Shown here piece after piece: positions 19,784 through 28,826 of a stretch of 43,750 nt of DNA. Within the stretch, counting starts at the first letter, position 1; each line of letters begins with the position of its first letter. This DNA comes from Candidatus Methylomirabilis sp. GTDB taxonomy: Bacteria > Patescibacteriota > DYJS01. The DNA is taken from positions 5,624-49,373 of the forward strand of contig DYJS01000007.1 of assembly GCA_020723005.1 (NCBI GenBank). The letters run 5' to 3'. Position numbers and translations under genes: made by a program. The notes beneath the pieces are model-generated. The model did not search any database and was not told the origin of the DNA. It saw only the letters and a list, made by a program, of their open reading frames with translations.

Positions 19784-19885
19784 AAAAATAAATTTCAAAA
19801 TTTATATTTTATTTGACGAAATAAGAAAATTTAGATTAGATATTTTTGTTTTCAAATTTAAATTAGGGAATATCTAGTAAAAATT

Positions 19886-20290
19886 TTAATATTTCATTTT
19901 TTCGAAAACCCATTCAACTTTATCTCCTTTTTTAAGAGGTGTTTTATCTGCACCAGCGTTGGAGAAGTCGCCATTTACATAAAATGCCCAAAAATTTTTA
20001 TTATCTCCAGCAACTCCGTTTATAGATTTTATGAAAACTCCAAAATCGTATTGTTGAAAATCTATTTTTGCATTTTTTTGAAGAAGGGTGAAAGCTGTTT
20101 CAGTATCGTTTTCTGCAAAAAGTGTTAATTTTTTTTCTGTAATAATATTTTTTGATGAAGATTCCGAAGTAGTAGTTTTCGAACTAGAACTTGATGAATC
20201 TTTTTTGTCATTCTTGTTGCAAGCAGTAAAGTTGAACAAAAATGATGCTACGAATATTGTAGAGAAGAGAAATTTTTTAAATTTTTGCAT
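19886..20290 (-). CDS. Putative lipoprotein with DUF4430 (transcobalamin-like C-terminal) domain
   Basis: Signal with lipobox-like NFTAC; DFGVFIKSINGVAGDNKNFWAFYVNGDFSNAGADKTPLKKGDKVEWVFE. Confidence 0.7.
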   Translation of the reverse strand: MQKFKKFLFSTIFVASFLFNFTACNKNDKKDSSSSSSKTTTSESSSKNIITEKKLTLFAENDTETAFTLLQKNAKIDFQQYDFGVFIKSINGVAGDNKNFWAFYVNGDFSNAGADKTPLKKGDKVEWVFEKMKY

Positions 20291-20366
20291 AAAATTATTA
20301 ATTGCAAAAATCTTCTAAAATTTTAAAAAGAAAAATCAAGATTTTGTATATTCAAAATTTTTTAAA

Positions 20367-20392
20367 CACAATATATTGAAATTTATATTGTG
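20367..20392 (-). terminator. Hairpin (9-bp perfect stem, 8-nt loop) just downstream of the extended crystallin-gene stop
   Basis: CACAATATA-TTGAAATT-TATATTGTG; in-frame TAA of the extended reading frame is at 20396-20398 on the minus strand. Confidence 0.45.
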
Positions 20393-20395
20393 AGA

Positions 20396-22000
20396 TTATC
20401 GTTTTCTTGAAAACCATCAATAAGCGATCGACAAACCGTCTCCATCAGCAGAATAGTTGCAGTATGTGTATTTTCAACCATTATAATTTATATCTTGATA
20501 GATATCTAGACAAACTCTTGGTGCAATCTTGAATGCAGAAACTTTATCGTTTCCAATTGGGAAACTTGCATCTCTTGCATCAGATAATGAACAATTTGCA
20601 ACAACCTCAAAAGATGCTCCAGTTTCATTTCCGTGTTCAAAAAATTTAACTTTTTTATTTGAAGAAATTGGTTTTTGTGTGATAAAATAACTTTTTAAAC
20701 TTGAGAGTTGATCGTTTTCAAATTGTCCAGCTCCAAAAGAAACAACATCTTTTGTGTTTGAGCTGTTGCAGAATTTTCGCATAATTCCTTGGTAATCTAT
20801 ATGTTGATATAGTTCCAAGCATACATCAGCTGGAAGATTAAAACTTGAGATATTGCCATTTCCAACTGATAAAATTTTTCTATCCCTTACATCAGAGATG
20901 TTTGTTCCAACATTTATAGCAGAAGAATATCCTTCTCCATTTGTGTCAACATAGAAGAAAATTTTGTTTTGGTTGTAAATATCTCCAGAATAAAATTTTA
21001 AAGATGAAATTTTATCGTTAAAATATAATAATTTATCAACTGGTTTATTTAGTAAATTTATTCTTAAAGGTTTTGCTGTTAATAACCTTCCACAAAATGT
21101 AATTTTTTCTTCAGAAAAATTTTCATCCATAAAAACATCAACACATTTTGTGTTTGGAATAACAAGAGATGTAATATTGTCATTAAAATTTTTTGAACAA
21201 TAGCTTAAATCAGATAGTTTTGGAATATCAATATTTTCTGAAATTGTGCAATAGTTTCCATTCATATTAGAGTTTGTAAATAATAGTAGTGAATTTTCTC
21301 CATGTTGAACAAGTGTATTAACAGATCCTTGATTTATTCCTTTTTTTGGAATATATGAGTTAGCTGGGTGCATAAAATCAATTCCCATAACCATTTGACT
21401 ATTAACATTTGCAATTCCAAATCCAAGAAAAATTGTTCCATCTTTATCTTTTAAAATTGCATCTCTGTGTGCCCAATTCCAATTTTTATCATTATACATC
21501 CATTCATAAACTGCTCCGGCAGGATGTAAATTTTGAGCTAAAATTTCTGAAACATATGTGTATTTTCCAGAAATATCTGGATCTTCGCTCATTCTTTGTG
21601 AAAAAGTTTTTCCTGTGATTGGGTCTTTGTGTGGATCTGTTGGATGAAACCCATTTGATTCAATATGATTTACGAAATTTTGTGTAATTTCTGATACATT
21701 CAAATCTTCAGAGAGAAATCCACCTGTTCCACGAATTTCTCTTTCATTTGCTAAAAGCTAAATTAGTTTTTCTTTTGTATTAAGAAAAAAATACGATTTT
21801 GGAACTTGAAGAGCTTCGAGATCTTCCAAATTTCTTGCATAATTTATTGCTTGCAGAGCCTTTCTTTCGGAATCTTCTGTGGTTGAAAAATTGGAGAGAT
21901 AATTTGGATTAGGTGGAGTATTTTCTGGATATCCTGTTGAATCTGCAACAGAATATGAAGTGTTTGAGAATGAGAAGAAAAGAACCGTTCCACTAAAAAA
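20396..22000 (-). pseudogene. Secreted CAP/SCP-domain protein with C-terminal beta/gamma-crystallin-like repeats, interrupted by in-frame UAG and two UGA codons
   Basis: ORF 20474..21703 plus same-frame upstream ...SERKALQAINYARNLEDLEALQVPKSYFFLNTKEKLI(TAG)LLANEREIRGTGGF and downstream ...YNG(TGA)KYTYCNYSADGDGLSIAY(TGA)WFSRKR(TAA). Repeat DVCLELYQHIDYQGIMRKFCNSS aligns with RVCLDIYQDINYNG*KYTYCNYS. Start codon not identified. Confidence 0.65.
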
Positions 22001-22186
22001 GTTTAAAATTTTTTTTATAAAATTTTTTTACCGAAGAGAATTTATGAATCTAAAAAGTTTTATCAATAATAATTTACGAGATTTTTTAATTTAAATATTT
22101 TAAAATTTAAGATTATTTTTTTAAAAATAGCTTTAAAAAGTTAAAAATTAAAATTTTTTAAAATATAAATTCTAAATCAAAAAAAT

Positions 22187-22969
22187 TTAAGATTTAAAAA
22201 ATTTTTTAAAATCAATTGTAAATTTTATTTTTTCAAAAAATGAATCAGAGGATTTTTTTGCAAATTCAAAAATTTTATCAAATCCAAGAAATTCTAAAAA
22301 ATTTGCGATAGTTCCGTTTAGTTCTCCAAAGAGATTTAACATTAAGATCCAGCCAATAAAAATTAGAAAATAGTTAGAAAAATTTTCAATTTTTTTCCAG
22401 ATTGGTTTTTCTAAAATTTTTTCATCTTTTGTTGCAAAAAATCCTATTAAAATCATTGGAAAAATCATTCCAAAAATAAAGGATCCCATCAAAGAATAAG
22501 TTTCAAGTTTGTTTGATTCTGTTTGAATGAGAAGTGCAATTGTTGCAACGAAAGGTCCTTGACAGGGTGTCCAAAAACTTCCTAGCAAAATTCCAAAAAC
22601 AACTCCATTAAAAAAATTTGAAAATCCGTCGCTTTTTGTGGATAATTTTGGATTAAGATTTATTTGAAACGGTAATCTTATTTTTATTCTAAAAATTCTT
22701 AAAGTTCCAGTTAGAGCAAGTGCAAAACCACCAACAAGACGAATATAATCGTTAATTTCTATAAAAAAATTTTTTAGTGAAAAAATTCCAAAACTGAGAA
22801 TTGAAAACATTGCAGAAACTCCAAAAAGTATTCCAAAAAGGAGGTAAAATTTTTGAGATTTTTTTAGTTTGCTTGAGATAAAAAAAGAGAGGAAAAATGG
22901 AATCAAAGTGATTGTGCAAGGAGATGCAAACGAAAAAAATCCAGAAAGAAATGCATAAAAATAATTCAA
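22187..22969 (-). CDS. CcdA/DsbD-like cytochrome c biogenesis/thiol transport membrane protein
   Basis: FLSGFFSFASPCTITLIPFFLSFFI and GSFWTPCQGPFVATIALLI, each with a conserved Cys-Pro-type motif; TTG start. Confidence 0.8.
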   Translation of the reverse strand: MNYFYAFLSGFFSFASPCTITLIPFFLSFFISSKLKKSQKFYLLFGILFGVSAMFSILSFGIFSLKNFFIEINDYIRLVGGFALALTGTLRIFRIKIRLPFQINLNPKLSTKSDGFSNFFNGVVFGILLGSFWTPCQGPFVATIALLIQTESNKLETYSLMGSFIFGMIFPMILIGFFATKDEKILEKPIWKKIENFSNYFLIFIGWILMLNLFGELNGTIANFLEFLGFDKIFEFAKKSSDSFFEKIKFTIDFKKFFKS

Positions 22970-23073
22970 AATTTTAATCTTACTTTTGCAAACTATATTT
23001 AAAAATCATTTTTGCAATTTTTTAAAAAACTTCAAAAAGTTTTGTTTTTTTATTTTTTTTCTAGAAGTTTTCT

Positions 23074-24603
23074 ATGTTTAGATTCCTTTCAAAAATTAGA
23101 AAATTTGTTGATGGAGATTTTGCAATAATTCTTTCTATTTTTGCTTTTTTTTCATATTTTTCAATCTCTCTTTTAAAACACTATTTTTTGCAAACAAATG
23201 CTTTTGATCTTGGAATTTTTTCTCAAACAGTTTGGAAATTTTCAAAATTTGATTTTTTTGCTTTCAATTCCATTCGAGAAAAAATTGCTCTCGGAGATCA
23301 TCTTGATTTAATTTTAATTCCTTTTGCAATTATAAAAATTCCATTTTTTTTCATCAAAACATCAACTTTTCTTCTCTTTCTTCAATCTCTTTTTCTCGCT
23401 ATTGGATCTGTTGGAATCTATAAATTTTCAAGAATTTTTTTTGATAAATCAATTTCATATTTTTTTCAATTTCTCTTTCTTTTTCTTCCGGGAACTCAAA
23501 CAGCGATGCTTTTTGATTTTCACACATTAACAATCTCTGCAACAATTTTTCCTTGGCTTTTTTGGTCACTTTTTTCAAAAGAGATTTCAGAGAAAAAATC
23601 AAAATTTTTGATTTTTATTTTGACAATTTTGATTCTTTTTTGCAGGGAAGATCAGGGAATTGTTCTCTCCCTTTTTTTCTTTTCAACTGCAATTTTTCAA
23701 AAAAATTGGAGACTTCTGAGCCTTTCATTTTTTTCTGGAATTTTTAGTATTTTTGCAATTTTTTTCATAATTCCAAAAATTTTTGGAAGTGGCTATATTT
23801 ATGATTCTATGTATTCTGGTGGTTTCTCTCAGGTTTTAGAGATAACAATTTTTAAACCAAATTTGTTTTTGCAAGAGATAACAAATTCTTCTGTAAAAAT
23901 AGAGTTTTTAACATATTTTTTGATTTTTGGTGGTGCTTTTCTTGTTTTTGTTCCAGAATTTTTTCCACTTTTTTTAATTCTGATTGCACAAAAACTTCTA
24001 ACAAAATACGAATCAACATGGGGATTAAAATTTCACTACTCTTCAATTTTTTCACCATTTTTAATTCTTATAATTGTTCTTTCATTCAATAGATTGAAAA
24101 ATTTTTTTTATGAAATATATCTTTCGCTTTCACTTTTAATTATCAAAATTTTTCATAAAGTTTTAAACTTTCAAAATTTTTTTAAAATTTTTTCAAAATC
24201 ATTTTCAATAAGTCTTTTAGTTTTTTTCTTTTTCTTCTCTTTTTCTTTTCGTTCTCAAATTTTTTTAGATCTTAATCTTTCTCTTTCAAAAATTTTTATC
24301 ACAAAAACTTCCGCAACAGAATCAAATTTTTTCAAATCTATTGATAAAATAATTCCAAAAAATTCTTCAGTTTCAACTCAGAGCAACCTTGTTCCTCACT
24401 TTTCTGAAAGAAATAAAGTTTATCTTTTTCCAGATGGAATTTTTTTTGCAGAATTTATTGTTCTTTCAAACACAAACGGAGAGTCTTATGTTTGGCCCCT
24501 TTCTCCAACGGAAAAAGATAAATTAACAAGAGAGTTGATTCAAGATCCAAGATTTTCTGTTTTATTTGTTGATGATGATTTTTTGATTTTAAAAAAAGTT
24601 TAA
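23074..24603 (+). CDS. Polytopic membrane protein, DUF2079-like
   Basis: FDLGIFSQTVWKFSKFD...GDHLDLILIPFA... typical of the DUF2079 N-terminal region. Confidence 0.75.
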   Translation: MFRFLSKIRKFVDGDFAIILSIFAFFSYFSISLLKHYFLQTNAFDLGIFSQTVWKFSKFDFFAFNSIREKIALGDHLDLILIPFAIIKIPFFFIKTSTFLLFLQSLFLAIGSVGIYKFSRIFFDKSISYFFQFLFLFLPGTQTAMLFDFHTLTISATIFPWLFWSLFSKEISEKKSKFLIFILTILILFCREDQGIVLSLFFFSTAIFQKNWRLLSLSFFSGIFSIFAIFFIIPKIFGSGYIYDSMYSGGFSQVLEITIFKPNLFLQEITNSSVKIEFLTYFLIFGGAFLVFVPEFFPLFLILIAQKLLTKYESTWGLKFHYSSIFSPFLILIIVLSFNRLKNFFYEIYLSLSLLIIKIFHKVLNFQNFFKIFSKSFSISLLVFFFFFSFSFRSQIFLDLNLSLSKIFITKTSATESNFFKSIDKIIPKNSSVSTQSNLVPHFSERNKVYLFPDGIFFAEFIVLSNTNGESYVWPLSPTEKDKLTRELIQDPRFSVLFVDDDFLILKKV

Positions 24604-24753
24604 AATTTTGAAAATTTTTATTTTATAACATTTTTTGAAACAAATTTAGAATAGAAAATAAAATCTTTTATTTTTTAATTTTAAATAGAGGTTTTTGATT
24701 TTTTTAGATTATTTTAAATTTATTATGTTTTTTGTAGTAAAATATTAAAACAA

Positions 24754-24785
24754 AAGAGTCGAAGGTTTGAAAACTTTCGACTCTT
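24754..24785. terminator. Strong hairpin between convergent genes (14-bp stem with one G-T pair on one strand, 4-nt loop)
   Basis: AAGAGTCGAAGGTT-TGAA-AACTTTCGACTCTT followed by AAGATAATTTTTTAT. Confidence 0.7.
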
Positions 24786-24835
24786 AAGATAATTTTTTAT
24801 CTTTTTATATTTTGACTTTTATATTTTGTATTTTT

Positions 24836-25708
24836 CTAACTTTTCATCATTCCGTAAAGTTGTTTTGTAATTTCATCTAAATTGCTTGGATTTGAATTTA
24901 AGAAAACAATTTTTGAATTTTCTTGTCCACCAACAGATTTTAGCATATCCAAATATTGGGTTAGCATCACAACATTCATCACAGCATTAGTATCAACTCC
25001 GATTGATTCTTTCATATTTTCAATTGAAACTTTAAGTCCATTAACAATTGCTTCTCTCTCTTCTGCAACACCCATTCCAGAAAGTTTTCGAGATTCCCTC
25101 TCTGCTTCTGCTGCTTTTACAACTTTTATTTTTTCTGCATTTGCTTCAAATTCTGCAGCTTCTTGAAGTCTTTTTGAAGCAATAACTTGATTCATTGCGG
25201 ATGTAATCTGTGTTGGAAGAACAACATCTTTTACTTGAAAAGCAATAATTTCTCGTCCCCAATTTTCAAATTTGTCTCTCAAATGATTAATTAAATATTC
25301 TGTCATTTCGTCTCTTTTTTGTAAAATCTCTTCGTGAGTTTGCATTGCTGCAAAACTTCTAATTGAGTTTTCAATTGTGGATTTCATTACAGAAACAGGG
25401 TTTGAAAGTGTGTAAAAACTTTCTGAAACTTTTGATTCCATAACTTTGAAAACAAGTGTTGTATCAAGTGTAACTGTTACTTTGTCTGATGTTATTGCAA
25501 CGATTGAAAATTCTAAATTTTGGACAAAAAGAGAAACTTTTGCACGAACACGTTGAATGATTGGAACAATTATATTAAATCCAGGTTTTAAAACTTTACT
25601 AAATTTTCCAAGTGTTTCTATGATTAAAACACTTTGCTGTTCAACAATTTTAATTCCAGAAAGTAAAATTATTATTCCGATTGCAAATAAAATTTTAAAA
25701 AATTCCAT
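24836..25708 (-). CDS. SPFH/stomatin/prohibitin-family membrane protein
   Basis: IVEQQSVLIIETLGKFSKVLKPGFNIIVPIIQRVRAKV, AMNQVIASKRLQEAAEFEANAEKIKVVKAAEAE. Confidence 0.9.
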   Translation of the reverse strand: MEFFKILFAIGIIILLSGIKIVEQQSVLIIETLGKFSKVLKPGFNIIVPIIQRVRAKVSLFVQNLEFSIVAITSDKVTVTLDTTLVFKVMESKVSESFYTLSNPVSVMKSTIENSIRSFAAMQTHEEILQKRDEMTEYLINHLRDKFENWGREIIAFQVKDVVLPTQITSAMNQVIASKRLQEAAEFEANAEKIKVVKAAEAERESRKLSGMGVAEEREAIVNGLKVSIENMKESIGVDTNAVMNVVMLTQYLDMLKSVGGQENSKIVFLNSNPSNLDEITKQLYGMMKS

Positions 25709-25765
25709 AAATTTTTTTATTCAAAATTCTTTTAGAATTAAGTTTTCTTTTTGCAAATTTTTTTG

Positions 25766-25839
25766 TGGACAATGCAGGATTCGAACCTGCGACACTTGCA
25801 ATGTGAATGCAATGCTCTAACCAACTGAGCTAATTATCC
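25766..25839 (-). tRNA. tRNA-Val (anticodon CAC)
   Basis: Folds by eye: acceptor GGATAAT/ATTGTCC, D stem GCTC/GAGC, anticodon arm TTGCA-TTCACAT-TGCAA, T arm GCAGG-TTCGAAT-CCTGC; no encoded CCA. Confidence 0.93.
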
Positions 25840-26013
25840 AAACTTTTTTAAAAAAATTTAAAAATTTTTAATTTTAAATGAAATATATTTTTAAACTAAA
25901 ATCTTTTAAATATTGCAATTTTTTAAAATTTTATCTCAAAAAAATCTATTTTTTACTTCGTTTTAAGTTTATATTTTTCTCTCTTTATTTTTTTATAAAA
26001 TTTTAAAATCTTG

Positions 26014-26097
26014 TGCCCCAGAAGGGAATCGAACCCTTATGATATTGCTACCACTGGTTTTTGAGACCAGCGCGTCTACCAATTTCGCCACCGGGGC
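26014..26097 (-). tRNA. tRNA-Leu (anticodon CAA), long variable arm
   Basis: Acceptor GCCCCGG/CTGGGGC, anticodon arm CTGGT-CTCAAAA-ACCAG, T arm AAGGG-TTCGATT-CCCTT; no encoded CCA. Confidence 0.93.
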
Positions 26098-26238
26098 AAA
26101 TCCAACTTGCAAACTACGAAAAAAAATTATTAAAGCAAGAAATTTTTTAATGATATTTTTTAAAAAAATTTTTGGGAAATAAAAATAATTTTGTGAATTT
26201 TTTTAAAACTTATATTTATCGTTTGAAATTTTTATTTT

Positions 26239-26823
26239 ATGAATCAAGTTCAAAATCCTCTTGTTCCACAAAATGCAATAAAAGTTTTTTCTGGAAAAAT
26301 TTTTGATGTTTGGCAATGGGAACAAATTTTATTTGATGGTTCAAAAGCGACTTTTGAAAAAATTACTCGTCCAGATAATGTTCAGCTTTTGGGTGTAACA
26401 GAAGATAAAAAAATTATTTTTTTGGAAGAAGAACAACCCGCAAGAAAAAAAGAGATTAAATTACCTATGGGAAGAAGAGATCATGGAGATGAAACCGCAG
26501 AAGAGTGTGCAAAAAGAGAATTTTTAGAAGAGACAGGTTTTCTGCCTGAAAAAATTTTTCTTTGGACAAAAAAACTTTTTCATAATAAAATTGCCTTTTG
26601 GGTTTGGAGATTTATTGGACTAAATTGCAAAAAAGTTGGAGATCAAAATTTAGATAAAGGTGGAGAAAAAATAAGATTAAGATTTTTGACTTTTGAAGAA
26701 ATGCTTGAACTTCCAAATGATGAAGGTTTTTGTGAATACTCTCCAGACTTTGCAATAGAGCTTTTGAAGGCAAAATTTATTTTTGAAAAAAGAGAAAATT
26801 TGAAAAAAATACTTGGTTTATAA
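26239..26823 (+). CDS. Nudix hydrolase (ADP-ribose pyrophosphatase-like)
   Basis: PMGRRDHGDETAEECAKREFLEETGF Nudix box. Confidence 0.85.
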   Translation: MNQVQNPLVPQNAIKVFSGKIFDVWQWEQILFDGSKATFEKITRPDNVQLLGVTEDKKIIFLEEEQPARKKEIKLPMGRRDHGDETAEECAKREFLEETGFLPEKIFLWTKKLFHNKIAFWVWRFIGLNCKKVGDQNLDKGGEKIRLRFLTFEEMLELPNDEGFCEYSPDFAIELLKAKFIFEKRENLKKILGL

Positions 26824-26843
26824 AAACTCTTTAATTAAACTTT

Positions 26844-28159
26844 ATGATGAGAATAATAGTTGTTGATGAAAATAATAATCCAATCGGAACAAAAGAGAGA
26901 TCAGAAATTACAAAAAATGATATTTATTGAGCTTTTGTACTTTGGATAGAAAATAGTAAAGGTGAAATTTGTTATCACAAAGAGATTTTAATAAGAAAAA
27001 TGATTCGGGAAAATGGACAGTTGCAGTTGTTGGAACAAATGATGTAGGTGAAACTTACGAAAAAAATATCATAAAAGAGGCAAAAGAAGAGTTGGGTTTA
27101 GATTTAGATTTGAAAAATTTAGAATCAGATAAGCCTAGAATTTCTACTGGAAAACATAGGTATTTTGGAAAATTGTTTTTTGTAAAATTAGATGTAGAAA
27201 TTTTTGACTTAAAAATTCAAAAGGAAGAAGTTGAAGATGTTCGCTGTTTTTCTCGAGGAGAAATAGAAAAAATTTTTAAAGAAAATCCAGATTTTTTTTA
27301 CACCAACTTTTCCAAAGATTTTACAAAATGTTGATGAGTTTAAAATTTCTAAAATTTCTGAAAAAGTTTTTGTAAATCAAACAAAAAACGAAAACTCAAA
27401 AATTTTCAAAGTTTTAAATTCTTCTGGAGAAATGCTTGATACACTCGTTGAGGGAAATTTTGAAAGTGACGAAACAATAATTTTTGTTCATGGTTGTGGA
27501 GTTAATAAAGATGATGGAGATAAAATTTTTGTTGATGTTTCTAAAATTTTAGGAGAAAAATTTCGTTGTGTTCGATATGATGCATCTGGTTGTGAAAAAA
27601 GTGAGGGAAAAGAAGAAGATATGAATCACCAAAAATTTGCAAATGATTTTAAATCAATTTTAAATTTTGTTCAAAAAAATTTTGGAAAGAAAATTTCAGT
27701 TGTTTGAATGTCGCAAGGAACAATTGTTTTACCATTTGCAAATTTTCAAATTGAAAATTTTGATTTACAAAAAATTCTTTTGATTAGTCCTGTTAATTCA
27801 AATGCAGTTGAGGGAATTGAAAGAAAAAAGAAAAAATTTTGTCTCGTGGTGGAACAGTTGACGAAGAGGGAATTTCTTTCTCCCCTAGAAGTTCTGGAAA
27901 AATTGAAAAAATAGGTTCTGGGTATTGGAAAACTTTGCGAAACATAAATATAATGAATTTGATGGAAAAATTTTCTGAAAAAGCAAAAATTGCAATGATT
28001 CGAGGAAGTGAAGATGAATTTATTCCAAAGAGCAGTGTTGAAGATTATAAAAAAATTGAAAACTTTGAATTTATTGAAATTCATGGAAGTCATACTTTTA
28101 AATTGATAGAAGATAGAAAAACTTTACTTGAAAAAATTAAAGAGATTTTTGAAGTTTAA
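26844..28159 (+). pseudogene. Nudix (IPP-isomerase-like) plus alpha/beta-hydrolase fusion, broken by two in-frame UGAs and at least three frameshifts
   Basis: MMRIIVVDENNNPIGTKERSEITKNDIY(TGA 26928)AFVLWIENSKGE..., then SQRDFNKKNDSGKWTVAVVGTNDVGETYEKNIIKEAKEELGL; then IIFVHGCGVNKDD...ISVV(TGA 27705)MSQGTIV...; then EDEFIPKSSVEDYKKIENFEFIEIHGSHTF. Pieces 26969..27334, 27432..27707, 27708..27914 and 27839..28159 join only with shifts. Confidence 0.75.
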
Positions 28160-28300
28160 AAATTTAATTTTAAAAATTTTTAAATTTTTCGTAAAAAACT
28201 ATAAAATTATATCTTTGTTAGCAAGTTGATTTTAAAATGTTTAACAAATTTCTTGCAAAGTCTTGAAAAGGTTTTACTTATTTTTTTGATGAAAATTTTT

Positions 28301-28813
28301 ATGATAAAAGTTAGAGATTTTATGAGTGCAGATCCAATTACAACAACTCCAGATGAAATTGTTGAAAATTTGGTTCGCAAAATGGTTCTTTGTGGAATAA
28401 CTGGAATGCCAGTTGTTGATGAAAACGGAAAAATTTTAGGAATGATTTCCATTGTTGATGTTATTGAAAGTAGTTATCCAACAGCAAAAGATTTTTACGA
28501 AGATCCATTATCTTTTAAAGATTTTTCAAAAATGGAATCAGAAATTATTGATCTTACAAAGTTCAAGGTTTCAGATTTTATGCAAAAAAATGTTATTTCT
28601 GTTTCCCCAGATGATTCTTTGCTCAAAGCATTTTCACTTATGAAAACTAATAATGTTGGAAGAATTCCAGTTTTAGAAGGGAAAATTGTTGTTGGAATGA
28701 TTGATACAAGTGATATTTTTCACGGGACAATTGTGGAAAAATTAAATCTTCAAGTTCCAATAAAAGATTTGTATCACAATAGAACAAAAAGTGTAAAACA
28801 TAAAGTTGAGTAG
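28301..28813 (+). CDS. Tandem CBS-domain protein
   Basis: VRDFMSADPITTTPDEIVENLVRKMVLCGITGMPVVDENGKILGMIS...VSDFMQKNVISVSPDDSLLKAFSLMKTNNVGRIPVLEGKIVVGMIDTSDI; ATG 28301 or 28289. Confidence 0.88.
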   Translation: MIKVRDFMSADPITTTPDEIVENLVRKMVLCGITGMPVVDENGKILGMISIVDVIESSYPTAKDFYEDPLSFKDFSKMESEIIDLTKFKVSDFMQKNVISVSPDDSLLKAFSLMKTNNVGRIPVLEGKIVVGMIDTSDIFHGTIVEKLNLQVPIKDLYHNRTKSVKHKVE

Positions 28814-28826
28814 AAGTTAAAAAATT

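Noticed and set aside
19673-19885. Cobalamin-type riboswitch in the DUF4430-DUF6580 spacer
   Set aside because: The spacer has no recognisable conserved riboswitch core; only a 12-bp inverted repeat is visible.
25557-25820. 87-aa plus-strand ORF ending CGQCRIRTCDTCNVNAML
   Set aside because: Overlaps the SPFH gene antisense and runs into tRNA-Val; the Cys-rich end is a translated tRNA artefact.
27746-28093. 115-aa minus-strand ORF
   Set aside because: Antisense to the degenerate alpha/beta-hydrolase; no own motif.
28207-28260. Imperfect inverted repeat CTTTG(TTA)GCAAG...CTTGCAAAG upstream of the CBS gene
   Set aside because: Short, interrupted stem and no associated regulatory motif; could easily arise by chance.
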